A stretch of DNA of 7,170 nt from contig SKKI01000093.1 in the NCBI GenBank assembly GCA_007121565.1, positions 1 to 7,170 on the forward strand, written 5' to 3'. Position 1 is the first letter of the stretch. Each line of letters starts with the position of its first letter. The notes below the pieces were generated by a model. The model had not been told where the DNA came from, searched no databases, and saw nothing but the letters and a program-made list of their open reading frames with translations. The position numbers were made by a program, and so were the translations under genes. Source of the stretch: Phycisphaerae bacterium (lineage in GTDB: Bacteria > Planctomycetota > Phycisphaerae > Sedimentisphaerales > Anaerohalosphaeraceae). Of the stretch, positions 1-6,345 are shown piece by piece.

Positions 1-858
1 AAATTTGAATTTGTCCAGATTCACCCCGTTGGGAATCGTCATGACTGCTGTACGGCGGGCAATGTCCGGCACCTGCTGCTCAAGGGCCTGGCGGACAAAG
101 CTGTTGCCTACCAGCATCAGCGCATCGACCTTCTGCCAGTCCATTTGTCCCGGCCACTCGTTGTAGGCCTCCCAGCGGTGCAGACGCACAATCGTGCGGC
201 AGACCTTCGGCAGTTGACAAGCCGCCACTGCCAGCTCGGTACACCACTCAAACCACGAAATATCGCTCCATTGCATCAGCTCGTACATCTCGGCGGCTGT
301 CTTGCCCTCGAAGGTGCGCACCTGGTAGCGGCTCCGCGCATAGTCGAGGATGTCATTGAGAAATGTCGGCCCGTCGCCGCCCCAGAAAAACGCGATTCTG
401 GCCCGCCGGTCCCGCAGCGCCTCGATGCGTGCCTCCAGCCTGTCAGCATCCGGCAGCGCAGCGCGGCCGCGCCATAATACTTCCATCGCCGAGGCACAAT
501 CCCGGCAGGCTATAAACGCCTCGGCAATCTGCTCGACCAATTCCGCGTCCAGCAACCCCTCGCCGCACAGCGTCTCAAACCAGCCCATCGCCTGCCACGG
601 CCGACCGGCAGCCAGGTACGCCCTGACCAGGTTGCGGTACGTTTGCGGCGGATGCCCCTGCAGGTCTACGGCCTGCGAAAAATACCGAATCGCCTCGGCA
701 TACCGCCCCTGCGCATACAACACCGCTCCGGCGTCGTTCCACGCCGATCCGTGATCGGGAAACTCACGCAAATACGCGTCGAACGCCTCAAACGCCGCGT
801 CCATCTGTCCGCCGCGCGCCAATTCCATCGCCTGCTGATGTCTGTTGCCAATCGCCAT
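1..858 (-). CDS. TPR-domain glycosyltransferase (GT4-like), 3' end outside window
   Basis: The frame is open from ATG at 858 to the window edge (286 codons, no stop), so the C-terminal part is missing. Residues 6-104 read as about three tetratricopeptide repeats, with small and aromatic residues at the usual spacing (for example AWNDAGAVLYAQGRYAEAI at 39-57); a weaker fourth may run to about 138. From about 153 the sequence resembles the N-terminal Rossmann half of GT-B glycosyltransferases: strand RIAFFWGG (154-161), RTIVRLHRWEAY (221-232), and IPNGVNLDKF (275-284), which matches the domain-linker motif of family GT4 enzymes. The nucleotide-sugar-binding half would lie beyond the window. GAGG stands 4 nt before the ATG, and flgL ends 18 bp upstream, so the gene is probably co-transcribed with the flagellar genes. 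The likely role is cytoplasmic transfer of sugar to flagellin or another flagellar protein, with the TPR region binding the acceptor; this is inferred from context. Donor and acceptor are unknown. Confidence 0.8.
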   Translation of the reverse strand, partial: MAIGNRHQQAMELARGGQMDAAFEAFDAYLREFPDHGSAWNDAGAVLYAQGRYAEAIRYFSQAVDLQGHPPQTYRNLVRAYLAAGRPWQAMGWFETLCGEGLLDAELVEQIAEAFIACRDCASAMEVLWRGRAALPDADRLEARIEALRDRRARIAFFWGGDGPTFLNDILDYARSRYQVRTFEGKTAAEMYELMQWSDISWFEWCTELAVAACQLPKVCRTIVRLHRWEAYNEWPGQMDWQKVDALMLVGNSFVRQALEQQVPDIARRTAVMTIPNGVNLDKFKF

Positions 859-876
859 AAATCCTCAATGACTCGG

Positions 877-2067
877 TTATCGCAGGAAATCCAGCAGCGA
901 CATCCTGAACATCTTGGACGCGACGTTCAGCGACATCTCGTACAGCACCGATGACCGCGCCAAATCAATCGCGATCTGGGTCACATCGGCATCGTACAAA
1001 CGGCTGATTTCCTCGTTCGTATTATATTTCATTTCCTCAATACTGTCGCGCAGGTTGGTCAGGCTCTGAATGCGCCCGCCCACAATCGGGAATGCCCGCA
1101 CCAGATTGGTCTCGACCTGCTTCATCACCGTCGTGGCGTCGGAGACCATTTTCAGCATCTGATCCTCCGGAAGATTGTCGGCATTATTCAACAAATCCCG
1201 GGTCGCAATCAGGATGTTGAACATATCAAATGTGCCTTCGGAGCGAACCGGCTCTTTGCCCGCGGCGGTGATCCCGGACGCATCGACATACAGCACCTGG
1301 CCCGTCTGCGAATGGATAACCGGCACATTCTGCTCATTATCGCCGGTTACCTGCACCCAATGCGAGCCGCCGTCAATCGACAATTCATAGCTGCCGCCGG
1401 CCTCTCTGACCTGGAGCATCACATCCCCGCGGACACTGCTGGTGCCCGACCCGGCCGCGGCGCCGGTCTGGCCGTAAAAGGTCAGCGCCTTGGAGCCGTC
1501 GGCGCCAAACAGTTCATCGCCGACCAGCAGCGCCGACATCTCCATTCCCTTGACCACCTCGACTTTTTGCTCATCACTGCTGCCCTGATAGGTGACCCGC
1601 GTGATGCTCCCGTCGCCGTCGCGATGGACGGCATAAGGCGGCTGCTGCGAACTGGCCCCGCCGAACAGATACTGGTTGAGCCGATCGGTGTTGCACAGCG
1701 CAACCAACTGCTCCAGGGCGTTGTCCAGATCGGCCGCCAGCGTGCTGCGAAGCTGCTCGCTGGTCGTTCCGGACAATGTCGCCGTCAGCGACGCCCGCGC
1801 ACGGGCCACCTCGCCGGTGATGCTCTGGATCACTGACGCGCTCAAATCCAAAACGCCGACCACTTCGTCCAGCGTTTTGAGATATTGCGTCTTGCTGCGC
1901 CCGTCGCTTTGAAGGGCCAAAATGCCGTTGGCCAGACCGGGATCCTCCGACACACGCACAATGTTCAGCCCCGTGGCGGCCTTTTCCTGAAGCGCCGCAA
2001 GCGCGACTGAATTGTTGGCAATCGCCCAACTGGACATCTTGTAAATCGCATCAAGCGAGTAACTCAT
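877..2067 (-). CDS. flgL: Flagellar hook-filament junction protein FlgL (HAP3)
   Basis: FlgL forms the second of two junction layers between hook and filament and is exported by the flagellar type III system. The 396-residue product has the flagellin-like N-terminal helix region (about 1-130) with LQEKAATGLNIVRVSEDPGLA (26-46), corresponding to the family pattern Q..L.TG..I...SDDP. YLFGGASSQQPPY (133-145) matches the usual YLFSG...PF turn into the exposed domain. The C-terminal helix (about 300-396) ends in ASKMFRMSLLDFL, close to the standard FlgL/flagellin end. The protein is longer than the roughly 320 residues of enterobacterial FlgL; the extra length is in the exposed middle (about 150-280). 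The start at 2067 gives the expected N-terminus, although the ribosome-binding site is weak (TGAG a few bases upstream). flgK ends 44 bp upstream. Flagellin is an alternative, but the position after flgK, the FlgL-like C-terminus and the YLFGG motif favour FlgL. Confidence 0.93.
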   Translation of the reverse strand: MSYSLDAIYKMSSWAIANNSVALAALQEKAATGLNIVRVSEDPGLANGILALQSDGRSKTQYLKTLDEVVGVLDLSASVIQSITGEVARARASLTATLSGTTSEQLRSTLAADLDNALEQLVALCNTDRLNQYLFGGASSQQPPYAVHRDGDGSITRVTYQGSSDEQKVEVVKGMEMSALLVGDELFGADGSKALTFYGQTGAAAGSGTSSVRGDVMLQVREAGGSYELSIDGGSHWVQVTGDNEQNVPVIHSQTGQVLYVDASGITAAGKEPVRSEGTFDMFNILIATRDLLNNADNLPEDQMLKMVSDATTVMKQVETNLVRAFPIVGGRIQSLTNLRDSIEEMKYNTNEEISRLYDADVTQIAIDLARSSVLYEMSLNVASKMFRMSLLDFLR

Positions 2068-2111
2068 CGGTCTCAGGTTCCGTCATCTAATTCTGTTGGT
2101 TATCGTTCCGT

Positions 2112-4121
2112 TCACGAGGTCAGCGTCAAAAGCGTTCGCTGCGTTTCATTCACCGTATTGATATACCGGGCCATCGCCTGGAACATTCGTTCATACACCA
2201 TCATCAGGCCGGCCTGGTCATTGATATCGACGCCGCTGATCTCTTCGCGCTGCTGGTGCAGACTGCGCATGACGCCTTGGGTGTTTTCGTGCTGCATCTG
2301 CGTCACAGACATCCGGTTGCCCAATCCCACGGCGATCTGACGGTAATAATCTTTGATAGTCATCGACCCCAGATCGGCCATCTGCCGATCGGCGATCCGC
2401 GCCAGCATCACGGCGTTGCCGCTGCCGTTTTTGTCAGTGCTGCGCGCCGAGGCGATGCTGCCGCCCGAGCCGCTGACATAATCGCTGACGGCCATACTGC
2501 TGGCGTCGGCGCCGGAAAAGAAACAGTTCACCCCGACCGCCGCCAGAAACCCGGTCGGATCCGAATCGGCGATCGCGCTGAAATCAAACGTCTCCCCGTC
2601 GCTCAGATACCCCGGGCTAAGACCGTTGGTATTCAGGGCGATCATCATACCGTTGTCCAGTGCGATCGTCTGGCCGGGTGTATAGCCGCTGCCGATATTG
2701 ACCGAGGCCACATCATTGCCGTCGGTATCCTGAACCACCAGCCGCATCGAGCCGTTGCCGACTGCCTGCGTCTGTCCCGGCGGCTCGGTCTCAATGGAAA
2801 CCGTATAGTTCATATTTACCTGGCCGGTATAATTGCCCGACAGCGTAATCAGCGGCCGGGCCAGTTCGGTGCCGGCATTCGGATCGGGGGCGGCGAATGT
2901 CGGGGCGGTATCGATACCCGGCAGGAAATCAAACGTGCGGCCCGCGTCGGCGACCAAGTGAACACGTCCACCGCTGAAACTGGCGCTGATGCCGTCCACT
3001 GCATCCAGCGCATCAACAACATCCGAGACACTCTGAGTCGTGTCGATATCGATGGCATGCCGAACCGCATCGCCGTTTGCATCGGTGACCCGAACATACA
3101 GCGTGCCGGCCTGTATCGGCGGCTGGAAATCCGAAAGTTGCTGTCCGCTGAGCGTCCGGCCGGTCAGGCTGTCAAAGGATCCGTTCTGGCCGATACCCTG
3201 CACATGCAGACGGTTGGTTTCGTGGATAATGGTCCCGGCCAGCCCATCCAGATCCTCTCGAAGACCCCTGACGATGCCGTTGCGAAGCTCAAACAGCCCG
3301 CCGAGCGTACCGCCTCGGACCTGGGTATCATAGCCCTCGGTTCCGACCGGACGCAGACCAAGCTGATGCGAGCGGCCGTCATCGACCAGGCCCAGCTCCA
3401 CCGGCGTGGCCCGCGATCCGACCACAATCGAGGCATCCGAGGCCGTGATATCCACCATCCCGTTATCGCGGGTAACCGTCCGAATACCGATCAAACGGCC
3501 CAGCTCAATAATCAGCTTATCCCGCTGATCCATCGTATTATTCGGGGTGCGCCCGCGCATCGACTGATTGTAGATTTCCTGGTTCAGCTCGGCAATCTGT
3601 CCGGCCAACAGATTGATCCGATCGACCGTCGTGATCGCCTCGGCATAGGCCATCTCATCCATTGTGCCCACCATCGACCCCAGGTTGTTCATCTGGCCGG
3701 CCAGCGTCTGGGCCTTGGACAGCACCTCGGTCTGAAGATTGACATCCTCCGGGCGAATCGCCAGATCCTGCCACGACGCAAAGAAGCTGTCTATCGCCGT
3801 ACTCAACCCGCCGGTGGTCAACTCGCCGAACGCGCTTTCAATGGTACGCAGCATCTCAAGACGGCGTCCCATATCGGCCAGCGACGATTCCTGCCGCAGA
3901 ATCTCCGACTCCAGCGCGGTATCAATTCTGCGGATCACCCCGGCGTCGCGCACGCCCTGACCGACCATTACGCCGTGGGTGTACGCCTCGGCGGCCGGCA
4001 CCAGATTCAGCTCCTGGCGATGGTAGCCTTCCGTGGCGGCATTGGCCAGATTGTTGCCGATGATCGCCAGCGCCTTCTGGGCCGCCTGGATTCCGCTGAT
4101 TCCGATTTCATAGCCTGACAT
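2112..4121 (-). CDS. flgK: Flagellar hook-associated protein FlgK (HAP1)
   Basis: FlgK forms the first junction layer on the hook tip. The product has 669 residues from ATG 4121. The frame is open further upstream, but that stretch overlaps flgN and is rich in Cys and Arg with no FlgK similarity. AAAGG lies 10 nt before the chosen start and overlaps the flgN stop. The N-terminus has the rod/hook/HAP motif: GISGIQAAQKALAIIGNNLA (8-27) followed by NAATEGYHRQ. Residues 90-210 are the helical FlgK region (LSTAIDSFFASWQDLA, then MDQRDKLIIELGRLIGI). VGVNCFFSGADASSM (529-543) matches a conserved FlgK segment, and the C-terminus has GVDINDQAGLMMVYERMFQA (630-649), then ARYINTVNETQRTLLTL. The protein is longer than the roughly 550 residues of enterobacterial FlgK because of an exposed middle with two modules: about 338-400, resembling the flagellin 'hook IN' type (DANGDAV then SVSDVVDALDAVDG), and about 420-515, beta-rich (SGNYTGQVNMNYTVSI then GSGYTPGQTIALDNGMMI). 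Confidence 0.96.
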   Translation of the reverse strand: MSGYEIGISGIQAAQKALAIIGNNLANAATEGYHRQELNLVPAAEAYTHGVMVGQGVRDAGVIRRIDTALESEILRQESSLADMGRRLEMLRTIESAFGELTTGGLSTAIDSFFASWQDLAIRPEDVNLQTEVLSKAQTLAGQMNNLGSMVGTMDEMAYAEAITTVDRINLLAGQIAELNQEIYNQSMRGRTPNNTMDQRDKLIIELGRLIGIRTVTRDNGMVDITASDASIVVGSRATPVELGLVDDGRSHQLGLRPVGTEGYDTQVRGGTLGGLFELRNGIVRGLREDLDGLAGTIIHETNRLHVQGIGQNGSFDSLTGRTLSGQQLSDFQPPIQAGTLYVRVTDANGDAVRHAIDIDTTQSVSDVVDALDAVDGISASFSGGRVHLVADAGRTFDFLPGIDTAPTFAAPDPNAGTELARPLITLSGNYTGQVNMNYTVSIETEPPGQTQAVGNGSMRLVVQDTDGNDVASVNIGSGYTPGQTIALDNGMMIALNTNGLSPGYLSDGETFDFSAIADSDPTGFLAAVGVNCFFSGADASSMAVSDYVSGSGGSIASARSTDKNGSGNAVMLARIADRQMADLGSMTIKDYYRQIAVGLGNRMSVTQMQHENTQGVMRSLHQQREEISGVDINDQAGLMMVYERMFQAMARYINTVNETQRTLLTLTS

Positions 4122-4137
4122 ACAACGATTGCCTTTC

Positions 4138-4647
4138 TTAACGGCTCGTACTGACAAGACCGCCGTGCACATCCCATTGAGTGTGCCCCTGCGGGTCGTA
4201 CGTGGTGGTTTGATTTTTGTGGCCGACAAGAGCACCCAACAGCATCCGGTTGCACCGCGCACATTCGCGCAGCAGCAGCTCGGCCGACTCGGTTTCACGC
4301 CGCACCCGCTCGGCCAGGGCCTGCAGTGTCTGTTGCTTGTCCCGCAGCACCTGGCGACGTGTTTCATCCAGGCACGCGCACAGGCCCGACAGCGTGACCG
4401 GCCCTTGGCGCAAGGCGAAGGCATCCGTCAGCCGCCGCTGGAGCTGGGCCTGCTGCCGGTCCAGACGCTGGTGCTCCTGTCCGTCCTCAATGACCTGCTC
4501 GAGAAGGCCGGACAGCGTCGCCTCGTCCCGTCGAATGACGGCTTCGCGCAATGCGCCGAGCCGATCGAGCGTGCCCACCAGCTCAGCTTGCCGGGCATCC
4601 AGAAAGACCGCCAATTCATCTAACATTTCCTGATGCTGTATCTGCAT
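4138..4647 (-). CDS. flgN: Flagellar export chaperone FlgN
   Basis: FlgN is a cytoplasmic chaperone that binds the C-termini of FlgK and FlgL and delivers them to the export gate. The product (169 residues) is almost entirely helical and rich in Gln, Glu, Arg and Leu. Residues 1-75 and 88-135 look like long amphipathic helices that would pack as an antiparallel bundle, as in the FlgN family. The C-terminal tail contains LLGALVGHKNQTTTYDPQG (136-154), like the YxxxG tail of many FlgN proteins. Sequence identity in this family is low, so the call rests on length, helical pattern, tail and the position just before flgK and flgL. I chose ATG 4647, 7 bp after the flgJ stop with GAGGA 10 nt upstream. 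An in-frame ATG at 4737 would overlap flgJ by more than 80 bases and add a stretch unlike FlgN. Confidence 0.85.
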   Translation of the reverse strand: MQIQHQEMLDELAVFLDARQAELVGTLDRLGALREAVIRRDEATLSGLLEQVIEDGQEHQRLDRQQAQLQRRLTDAFALRQGPVTLSGLCACLDETRRQVLRDKQQTLQALAERVRRETESAELLLRECARCNRMLLGALVGHKNQTTTYDPQGHTQWDVHGGLVSTSR

Positions 4648-4654
4648 AATGCCG

Positions 4655-5029
4655 TTATCCTCGCTGATCAAGTCGGCTGGACCCGTCGGCCGGAAACCGC
4701 TGCGTATCGATTCCCTGTATCTGTGCCAGGTCGTCATAGATTGTTTTCCAAAATCCTAAACCCCCTTGCTCGCCCATCGCCTCGGCCATGAAGGTCCAGT
4801 ACATCCCCTGGATCTGCTGACCGGTATCGTCGTCCTCATCCAGCGAGGTATAATTGACCGTCTCGCTCATCTGCTTGACGATCTGGTGCAGCAGAACTGT
4901 CTCAAACTGCCGGGCCGCATCGCGAAGCTGCTCGGCGTCGCGGGCCTCGGCGTAGATGGCGTGCCGCGCCGGCGCCCCTTGATCGGGCGAAACCGCCGGC
5001 CTGTGCAGCAATAATTCCGTTATATCCAT
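4655..5029 (-). CDS. flgJ: Single-domain FlgJ-type rod-binding protein
   Basis: FlgJ-type proteins act in the periplasm at the tip of the growing rod. The product is about 124 residues and holds only the rod-binding domain: AARQFETVLLHQIVKQMSET (38-57), matching the family pattern A..FE..LL.Q..K.MRET, and then GQQIQGMYWTFMAEAMGEQG (70-89) with GLGF after it, corresponding to the family's M.D...A..M.....G(I/L). The C-terminal peptidoglycan-hydrolase domain of enterobacterial FlgJ (about 310 residues in total) is absent. The frame is open up to a stop at 5066-5068, so the start is uncertain: ATG 5029 (chosen, with a weak GGATGG 8 nt upstream), ATG 5041, or TTG 5050. There is no signal peptide, as expected for a protein exported through the flagellar system. 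It follows flgI after 79 bp and precedes flgN by 7 bp. Confidence 0.88.
   Translation of the reverse strand: MDITELLLHRPAVSPDQGAPARHAIYAEARDAEQLRDAARQFETVLLHQIVKQMSETVNYTSLDEDDDTGQQIQGMYWTFMAEAMGEQGGLGFWKTIYDDLAQIQGIDTQRFPADGSSRLDQRG
4658..4662 (-). promoter_or_regulatory. Ribosome-binding site deciding the flgN start
   Basis: GAGGA on the minus strand lies 10 nt before ATG 4647 and just inside the end of flgJ. It supports the short 169-residue form of FlgN over the in-frame ATG at 4737 and implies translation of flgN close behind flgJ. Confidence 0.55.
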
Positions 5030-5108
5030 AAATTCAGCCATCCATCGCAAAAAAACCCAAAAATCTCACATCCCACATTTAACATTAAACATTTAACATT
5101 TAACATCC
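5030..5108 (-). other. AT-rich flgI-flgJ intergenic gap
   Basis: This 79-bp gap is much richer in A and T than the genes around it. It contains the heptanucleotide tandem repeat at 5065-5106 and runs of 7 T and 5 T on the coding strand before flgJ. I see no convincing -10/-35, sigma-54 or sigma-28 promoter in it, and no GC-rich hairpin that would make the T runs a terminator. Confidence 0.6.
5065..5106. repeat. Heptanucleotide tandem repeat, six units
   Basis: On the plus strand six consecutive 7-bp units all end in ACAT: CTCACAT, CCCACAT, TTAACAT, TAAACAT, TTAACAT, TTAACAT. A related unit with 8-bp spacing (ending at 5114) runs into the flgI stop. Read on the coding strand the consensus is ATGTTAA, degrading to ATGTGGG and ATGTGAG toward flgJ. 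The array begins about 3 bp after the flgI stop. The period does not divide by three, so the array places ATG in all three frames, though no ORF of note results. It resembles the short tandemly repeated repetitive heptamers known from cyanobacteria in type, not in sequence. Confidence 0.85.
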
Positions 5109-6263
5109 CTACATCATCTCAAGCCGGGCATGCAGCGCCCCGGCCCGGTTCAGCGCGTCAAAGATCGCCACCAGATCCCGCGGCGAGGCGCCGATGGCGT
5201 TCAGCGCATTGGCCAGCTCCTCAACCGTCACCGTCTTGGGCATCAGAATCACAGGCCCCCCGCCTTCCTCGACCGCAATCGCGGTATCATCGACCACGGC
5301 GGTCGTGCCTTCGGTAAACGGCGTCGTCGGCTGCGAGACAAACTGCTGCTCTTTGACGCGCACCACCAGCCCGCCCTGGGTCACGGCCGTCTCGGAAATC
5401 GTCACATTGCCCCCGACGACAATCGTGCCGGTGCGCTCGTTGATGACCACAATCGCCGGCACATCGACCTCGACATCCATCTGCATAATGCTGTCGACAA
5501 ACTGTACCTGGCGCTCCTGCCCGACCGCGTCCGGGATCCGCACCCGAATCGTCCCCGGGTCCGGCGCATAGGCGCTGCCGGGGTACTGTTTATTGATGGC
5601 CTGGCGAATCCGCTCGGCGGTGGTGAAATTCTCCCGCCGCAGCCGTAGCGTGACGATTCGCTGCTGGCCGACCACATCGACAAAACGCGACAGGGCCGAC
5701 CGCTCGACATTGGCGCCATTGGGAATCCGCCCGACCGTCGGGTGGTTCTTGGTTGCCCGCGTGCCGGTGCGCCCTTCGACGCTCCAGGAATTGGTCGACA
5801 GCGCCGCGACGCGCGCGACCGCATAGACCTCGCCATCCAGTCCTTTCAGTTCCGTTGCCAGCAGCATCCCGCCCTGCAGGCTGCCGGCATCGCCGATCGC
5901 CGAAACTGTAATATCAATGGTCGCCCCCGGCTGGTCCCACGGCCCCAGTTCGGCGGTGACCATCACCAGCGCGATATTGGCCGAGCGCAGGTCATTGGGC
6001 GAAAGCGTCACCCCCGCCTCGCGCCGCAGCAGACTGGTCAGCATCTGGGCGCTGGGCAATGCACTGTCGCCGGTGCCGTTCAGGCCGACCACCAGTCCCG
6101 TGCCCATCAGCGGGTTGCTGCGAATCCCGTGCACATCCACTACATCGCCGATCCGCGCCGCCGGAGCCGATCCTACACACAGCACCAGCAGCACACCGAT
6201 CGTCTTCAGGATGGGCTTAAGCCCATCACACCAACCCAATTGTAATTGCCGCATATCGCTCAT
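5109..6263 (-). CDS. flgI: Flagellar P-ring protein FlgI
   Basis: FlgI forms the periplasmic P ring, the bushing around the rod in the peptidoglycan layer. The 384-residue product has a signal peptide with hydrophobic core TIGVLLVLCVGSAPA (21-35) and likely cleavage near residue 36, giving a mature start ARIGDVVDVHGIRSNPLMGTG that aligns with the FlgI N-terminus. Other family hallmarks are GLVVGLNGTGD (56-66), the YAVARVAAL region (147-155), VINERTGTIVVGGNVTIS (273-290), and the C-terminal ALNAIGASPRDLVAIFDALN (353-372) followed by AGALHARLEM. Mature length is close to E. coli FlgI. The n-region before the hydrophobic core is long (about 20 residues), and codons 13-18 are a perfect palindrome. 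Apart from two cysteines in the signal peptide the protein has none, so the disulfide of E. coli FlgI cannot form. ATG 6263 is chosen with a weak AGAG 5 nt upstream; ATG 6254 is possible. Confidence 0.97.
   Translation of the reverse strand: MSDMRQLQLGWCDGLKPILKTIGVLLVLCVGSAPAARIGDVVDVHGIRSNPLMGTGLVVGLNGTGDSALPSAQMLTSLLRREAGVTLSPNDLRSANIALVMVTAELGPWDQPGATIDITVSAIGDAGSLQGGMLLATELKGLDGEVYAVARVAALSTNSWSVEGRTGTRATKNHPTVGRIPNGANVERSALSRFVDVVGQQRIVTLRLRRENFTTAERIRQAINKQYPGSAYAPDPGTIRVRIPDAVGQERQVQFVDSIMQMDVEVDVPAIVVINERTGTIVVGGNVTISETAVTQGGLVVRVKEQQFVSQPTTPFTEGTTAVVDDTAIAVEEGGGPVILMPKTVTVEELANALNAIGASPRDLVAIFDALNRAGALHARLEMM
6210..6227. repeat. Perfect 18-bp palindrome in flgI codons 13-18
   Basis: GATGGGCTTAAGCCCATC is its own reverse complement over all 18 bases. 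It occupies exactly six codons of flgI (Asp-Gly-Leu-Lys-Pro-Ile), in the stretch before the hydrophobic core of the signal peptide. As RNA it could form a hairpin with a small loop, starting 36 nt after the start codon. It shares the CTTAAG centre with the palindrome at 6288-6303. Confidence 0.85.
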
Positions 6264-6287
6264 CTCGTCTCTGCCCTAAACCGTCAT

Positions 6288-6303
6288 CCCCGCTTAAGTG
6301 GGG
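6288..6303. repeat. CTTAAG-centred near-palindrome, possible dispersed repeat
   Basis: CCCCGCTTAAGTGGGG is a palindrome except at one symmetric pair (G/T), which a G-U wobble would allow in RNA. It is preceded on the plus strand by CCGTCAT. The arrangement GTCAT plus a C-rich/G-rich stem recalls dispersed palindromic elements found between genes in many bacteria (inference from general form). The stem may fold in the mRNA upstream of the flgI ribosome-binding region. Confidence 0.65.
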
Positions 6304-6308
6304 GTCTA

Positions 6309-6343
6309 TCATCTGTCCATTGACCTCTGACCTCTGATCACCG
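6309..6343. repeat. Second heptanucleotide-period repeat, five units
   Basis: Plus-strand units are TCATCTG, TCCATTG, ACCTCTG, ACCTCTG, ATCACCG. The middle two are identical and the outer ones degenerate. The coding-strand unit is CAGAGGT. It begins two bases beyond the flgH stop codon. The period is the same as that of the array at 5065-5106, but the sequence is unrelated. Confidence 0.6.
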
Positions 6344-6345
6344 TC

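Larger units (their letters stand above)
6264..6345 (-). other. flgH-flgI intergenic gap
   Basis: This is the longest gap between genes in the window (82 bp). On the coding strand, from the flgH stop, it holds a heptanucleotide-period repeat, then a CTTAAG-centred palindrome, then a short purine-rich stretch before the flgI start. There is no T run after the palindrome, so it is not a typical intrinsic terminator, and I see no promoter. Confidence 0.6.

Noticed and set aside
145..954. Several plus-strand and other-frame open frames over the left 950 bases
   Set aside because: They are shadows of the TPR-glycosyltransferase frame, which is open throughout 858-1 and has recognisable TPR and GT4 motifs.
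2256..4118. 620-codon open frame on the plus strand opposite flgK
   Set aside because: It lies wholly antisense to a clear FlgK gene. Its product is rich in Arg, His, Gln and Ile with no domain pattern, as expected from a GC-rich gene read on the opposite strand.
4122..4424. 101-codon N-terminal extension of FlgK
   Set aside because: It overlaps flgN in another frame, is rich in Cys and Arg, and the conserved FlgK N-terminus begins at ATG 4121 with a ribosome-binding site in front.
4648..4737. 30-codon extension of FlgN from ATG 4737
   Set aside because: It would overlap the end of flgJ by more than 80 bases, and the shorter start has GAGGA at a good distance.
5048..5062. T runs before flgJ as an intrinsic terminator for flgI
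   Set aside because: There is no GC-rich hairpin upstream of the T runs, and the downstream genes continue the same operon.
5061..5114. Heptad array as a CRISPR array
   Set aside because: Units are 7 bp without spacers, far below CRISPR repeat size.
6281..6306. Palindrome between flgH and flgI as a transcription terminator
   Set aside because: No T run follows on the coding strand, and a terminator inside flgH-flgI would separate genes that are needed together.
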